Origin: Muscardinus avellanarius
Taxonomy: Eukaryota > Chordata > Mammalia > Rodentia > Gliridae
Direction of reading: 5' to 3'
Length of the DNA: 64,000 nucleotides
NCBI GenBank assembly: GCA_963383645.1
Contig: OY726563.1
Span: 37,765,331 to 37,829,330 of the forward strand
A model generated the notes under the pieces. The model worked only from the letters and a program-made list of their open reading frames with translations, was not told the DNA's origin and made no database searches. A program made the position numbers and the translations under genes. This document shows, piece after piece, positions 61,376 through 64,000 of the stretch (its first letter is position 1; the number at the start of each line of letters is the position of its first letter).

Positions 61376-61835
61376 TGCCGGAGCCAGCCAGCAAGAGTAC
61401 GGGTTCTGAAGTGAGGCGTGAGGATGGAGAATTTTAAATTCGAACGTGGGGGAGCCGCCAGCCTACTATCTCTACTGGTCGACCCCTGTTCGTGGGTCAA
61501 TATTTCCTATGGGTCGACGACTATGCCTGGGTCAGTATTCTCTACTGCGCGGACACTCCTGGCCAATGCAGCTTCTGGGTCAATCTCGTCTTTATTGTGC
61601 CGACACCGACTTTGTTTTTCCAGAGGTATTTATACACAGCTACAGGTCAATCAACATTCTTGTGTACCACCACCAGAATACAATACAGACCAATACAAAA
61701 CACATATTACAGATAGGCCTATCAGTACTCTCGTGTCAGCACCACCTGATCCTCTCTCAGACCTCTTTGAACTTTCCATAACCCCAAACCTTGTTGACTC
61801 TGGACGAAGGACAATCAGCTGAGTCAGAGACGCCA
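61376..61835 (-). mobile_element. Candidate solo ERV LTR, CpG-rich
   Basis: The 460-bp block starts TG and ends CA and is flanked by gtcta / atcta (one mismatch in five). On the minus strand it has a TATA-like box (plus-strand tatttata, 61627-61634). About 30 bases downstream of that box is a poly(A) signal (plus-strand tttatt, 61591-61596). CpG density is far above the surroundings (for example ggtcgacgac, tgcgcggac, tgccgacaccgac). The U5-side region holds imperfect repeats of a tgggtcaatatt-like motif at 61495, 61530 and 61577. No internal retroviral genes adjoin it. Class is not assigned. Confidence 0.5.
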
Positions 61836-61840
61836 ATCTA

Positions 61841-61975
61841 GGGGAAGGCCTTAATGGCTCCCAACAGATCTGTATTTGCAATTCTCTAAGGCTTTCAGAT
61901 ACAGTCTTCTGTCTTTCCAGTATTGAGAGGAATGATGAGGGCTTGCATTCCTTCAAAACATTTTTTAAAAGCGGA
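61841..61975. other. Spacer
   Basis: Unique; nothing recognised. Confidence 0.3.
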
Positions 61976-62075
61976 AGAGTGGGACTGGGAGTGTAGCTCA
62001 GAGGTAGAATGCCCCTGAGTTCAATCCCTAGTACCCAAAGAACAACAAAACAAAACAAAAAAACAAAACCCTTTC
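61976..62075 (+). repeat. B1-dID SINE, right monomer only
   Basis: ggactgggagtgtagctcag, then gagttcaatccctagtaccc and a (CAAAA)n tail. Confidence 0.82.
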
Positions 62076-62190
62076 TTCAAGTTTTGTTTCTCCTTGGCTT
62101 TACTAAATTCCCTCCAGTATGCCAAAATAAAAGGTTCACGCTCCCATCTGTTTCTCGGTCACTTTAGAGATAAATCTACCATTTCCTAAG
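62076..62190. other. Spacer
   Basis: Unique; nothing recognised. Confidence 0.3.
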
Positions 62191-62408
62191 ATAGGGTTTC
62201 TCAATCTCAGCACCACTAACATTTTGGGCTGGATAATTCTCTGTTGTGGGGCTCTCCTCTGCATCCCAGAACATGTAGCAGCATCTCCAGCCTCTGTGCA
62301 CTAGATGCCAGTAGCAGGCCCCAGTCATGACAATAAAAAAATGTCTAGACACTGCCAAATGGGCCCTTGTTTGGTGGGGAGTGGGTGCAAAGCCATTGTC
62401 CTAAAGGA
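62191..62408 (+). mobile_element. MER20 (hAT-Charlie DNA transposon)
   Basis: gggtttctcaatctcagcac, cattttgggctggataattc, tctgttgtggggctctcctc, agatgccagtagcaggcccc and agacactgccaaatgggccc match MER20 from its start through most of its length. The last ~30 bases are diverged. MER20 copies in placental mammals are known as a source of regulatory elements in endometrial cells. Nothing here shows activity. Confidence 0.8.
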
Positions 62409-62505
62409 TGCTATCTCAAAATAGTTATCCTAGGAAATATACTAGCATCTCTTATTTCCAGAAAACAGCTTGTATATGCAGCAGTATAGATGCGTACCCA
62501 GAGAG
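62409..62505. other. Spacer
   Basis: Nothing recognised. Confidence 0.3.
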
Positions 62506-62750
62506 TCCATCCTTAAAGCAGACATGATACACAGTTAGGGGGAAGTGTACTGATGGCTGTCATTAACTTTGAAATATGTCACACACAAAAAGACTGAGGG
62601 ACAAATAAGTGAATGGACGTGTGATTAAAAGGAGTACAGTAAAATGTTAATTGTTGTATCTAGGTGGTGGGTTTATGAGTGTTCATTGTAATATCCTTTC
62701 AACTTTTCTGAGTGTTTGAAAATGTTCATAATAAAATGTTGAGAAAAAAG
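62506..62750 (+). mobile_element. Old L1 3' end (L1M-type)
   Basis: atgttaattgttgtatctag, gtggtgggtttatgagtgtt, ctttcaacttttctgagtgt and gaaaatgttcataataaaat match the 3' terminus of old L1M subfamilies. Confidence 0.75.
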
Positions 62751-63460
62751 AATCCATGCATATTTAACCATCACAGCTAGGAAATCAAGAGGCTCTCGAT
62801 TCACTTAATTATCTTTGAGAAGAAAGTGGAGAAAAAGATCTTCGTCAGTACTGACAGGAGTATTCTTTTTCCTCCAAAATTGTGCTATTAAACCTAATTA
62901 ATCTAATCACATGAAAAAACTAATAGTCATGGGGCAGTTCAAAATACTGAGCGGTGAATAGAATTGAAAGAGGACAGAGATTCATTAATTGTTGTATTTT
63001 GTAACTGGAGAGGCTAAGTCCTGGAGAGATCATGCCCTGTATTTTTAGAGATCCCATTTTCAGTCTTCCTGTTTCAGGGATTCTGTCATTATCTCGACAC
63101 ATTATTAATTAAAAATTCTTCAAAACTATTTTCTCCCTAGGAGCTTCACTGCCTAATAAAATCAGGGACATTGAAATATTCAAGTTAAATCAGATACATC
63201 GCCTTCTGTTAAACCCTTTCACCTTTAATTATGGTGACTATTGCCTCTAAGCATTTCATTAGACCATAATTCAGCAATGTTTATTGAAAGTACCATATGT
63301 TAGAAACTGTGTGCACAGCACCCACCCTGAGGGCATTGGAAATTATAAAGATTTATACTGATGCAAAATGGCTATGCTGTTGTTACCCTGAGGCTTTTAG
63401 AATCAGATGGTTCCATGAGTACAGGCTAGCACCTTTGAGTTGAGTAGTTTCCAGATTTTG
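62751..63460. other. SINE-free island (about 700 bp)
   Basis: Balanced unique sequence (caattatctttgagaagaaa-like AT-rich text, gagagatcatgccctgtatt). No frame above 60 codons. Could be constrained or simply unique. Confidence 0.38.
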
Positions 63461-63905
63461 AAAGAGCAGGTAAGGAATGAAAGATGCTCAAAATCATTAG
63501 TCATTAGAGAAATGCAAATTGAAACTACAGTGAGATACTAGTGTGCCCCTACTAGAATGTGGAAAATGTCAACACCTGATCGTTCTATGTCTTAGCGAGG
63601 AAGCAGCGACATAACTGAAACTCTCATCTACTGTGGATAGGCATGGAAAATGCCACAACCATTTTGGGCATCAGTTTGACAGCATTTCTAGAACTAAAAT
63701 AATCATCATGCAACCTAGAAATTCCCATCCTGGACTCTTCTCCAGGACACGTGAAATAACAATAAATGCCTAAAAAGAGAACTGTACACAAATGTTCATA
63801 GCAGCTTTAATACAACATAACAAACTCAGAAATATTCCTCATCTGTTAGTATTCCTTCCCTTCCATTAGTATTACTGGAATACTACTCAGCAATAAAAAG
63901 GAAAA
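63461..63905 (+). mobile_element. Old L1 ORF2 3' segment
   Basis: gaaagatgctcaaaatcatt, agtcattagagaaatgcaaa, ttgaaactacagtgagatac, aatgttcatagcagctttaa and tactggaatactactcagca follow L1 ORF2 order. Many stops; inactive. Confidence 0.8.
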
Positions 63906-63910
63906 AGACA

Positions 63911-64000
63911 GCCGGGCATGGTGGCGCACGCTTGTAATCCCCACGCTTGGGAGGCGGAGACAGGAGGATCGCGCAGGTTCGAAGCCAGCCTTCGCTGGCT
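63911..64000 (+). repeat. Young B1-dID SINE, cut by window end
   Basis: gccgggcatggtggcgcacg, then ccccacgcttgggaggcgga, ending in the gaagccagccttcgctggct centre that defines the ggctta(a/g)gagacc subfamily. Confidence 0.93.

Noticed and set aside
61418..61822. Three overlapping plus-strand frames
   Set aside because: They lie in all three frames of the CpG-rich candidate LTR, where low stop density follows from composition.

Overview
The window is mammalian nuclear DNA from a rodent, and I find no intact protein-coding gene, rRNA, tRNA gene, operon or CRISPR array in it. Most of the sequence is copies of one dimeric SINE. Its left half is 7SL/B1-like (start gccgggcgtggtggcgca, then cttgtaatcccagca). 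An A-rich linker follows, then an ID/tRNA-like right half (ggctgggggtgtagctc ... tgggttccatccccagta). This matches what is known as the B1-dID type, described from non-murid rodents including squirrels and dormice. With MaLR LTRs, L1, L2, MIR and old DNA transposons it points to a squirrel-related or other non-murid rodent. I cannot fix the family or species from sequence alone. The window reads as an intergenic stretch or a long intron.

Layout. 0-1.5 kb: an L1 3' end, a MaLR LTR and an L2 tail. 1.5-7.6 kb: SINEs, MaLR LTRs and a perfect 392-bp inverted repeat (3427-3818 against 5716-6107). 7.6-19.5 kb: dense SINEs interrupting a MIR (12.4 kb), an MLT1 LTR (15.6-16.9 kb) and another MaLR LTR (17.7-18.35 kb), with one SINE-free island at 11.17-12.15 kb. 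19.5-22.8 kb: three low-repeat islands separated by SINEs with long GT tails. 22.8-36.5 kb: SINE clusters, a Tigger/MER2-like element (29.2-29.9 kb), MaLR LTRs (27.7-28.8 and 34.9-35.7 kb) and a low-repeat island at 29.93-30.36 kb. 36.8-38.2 kb: a multimeric SINE, then a GC-richer SINE-free island with a possible exon. 39-44.6 kb: an old interspersed repeat with a GA tract, a candidate retrocopy (41.8 kb), antisense L1 ORF2 and an L1 3' UTR. 44.6-47.5 kb: the poorest SINE content of the window, with an LTR-like block. 47.5-54.3 kb: L1 pieces in both orientations, a three-layer SINE nest and an MLT1 LTR. 54.6-64 kb: low-repeat blocks, an ID element, a CpG-rich candidate solo LTR (61376-61835), MER20, two L1 3' segments and a young SINE cut by the window edge.

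No set of genes works together here. What is informative is transposon biology: young SINEs with 13-19 bp target-site duplications (TSDs), repeated insertion of new SINEs and one L1 into the A-rich linker of older SINEs, SINE 3' tails that have become most of the CA/GT, GA and GGAA microsatellites, and the perfect inverted duplication near 3.4-6.1 kb. I did not find a novel multi-gene system. Repeat family names come from memory of consensus sequences, not from a search. SINE borders are accurate to a few bases where a TSD is given and to about 10 bases otherwise.
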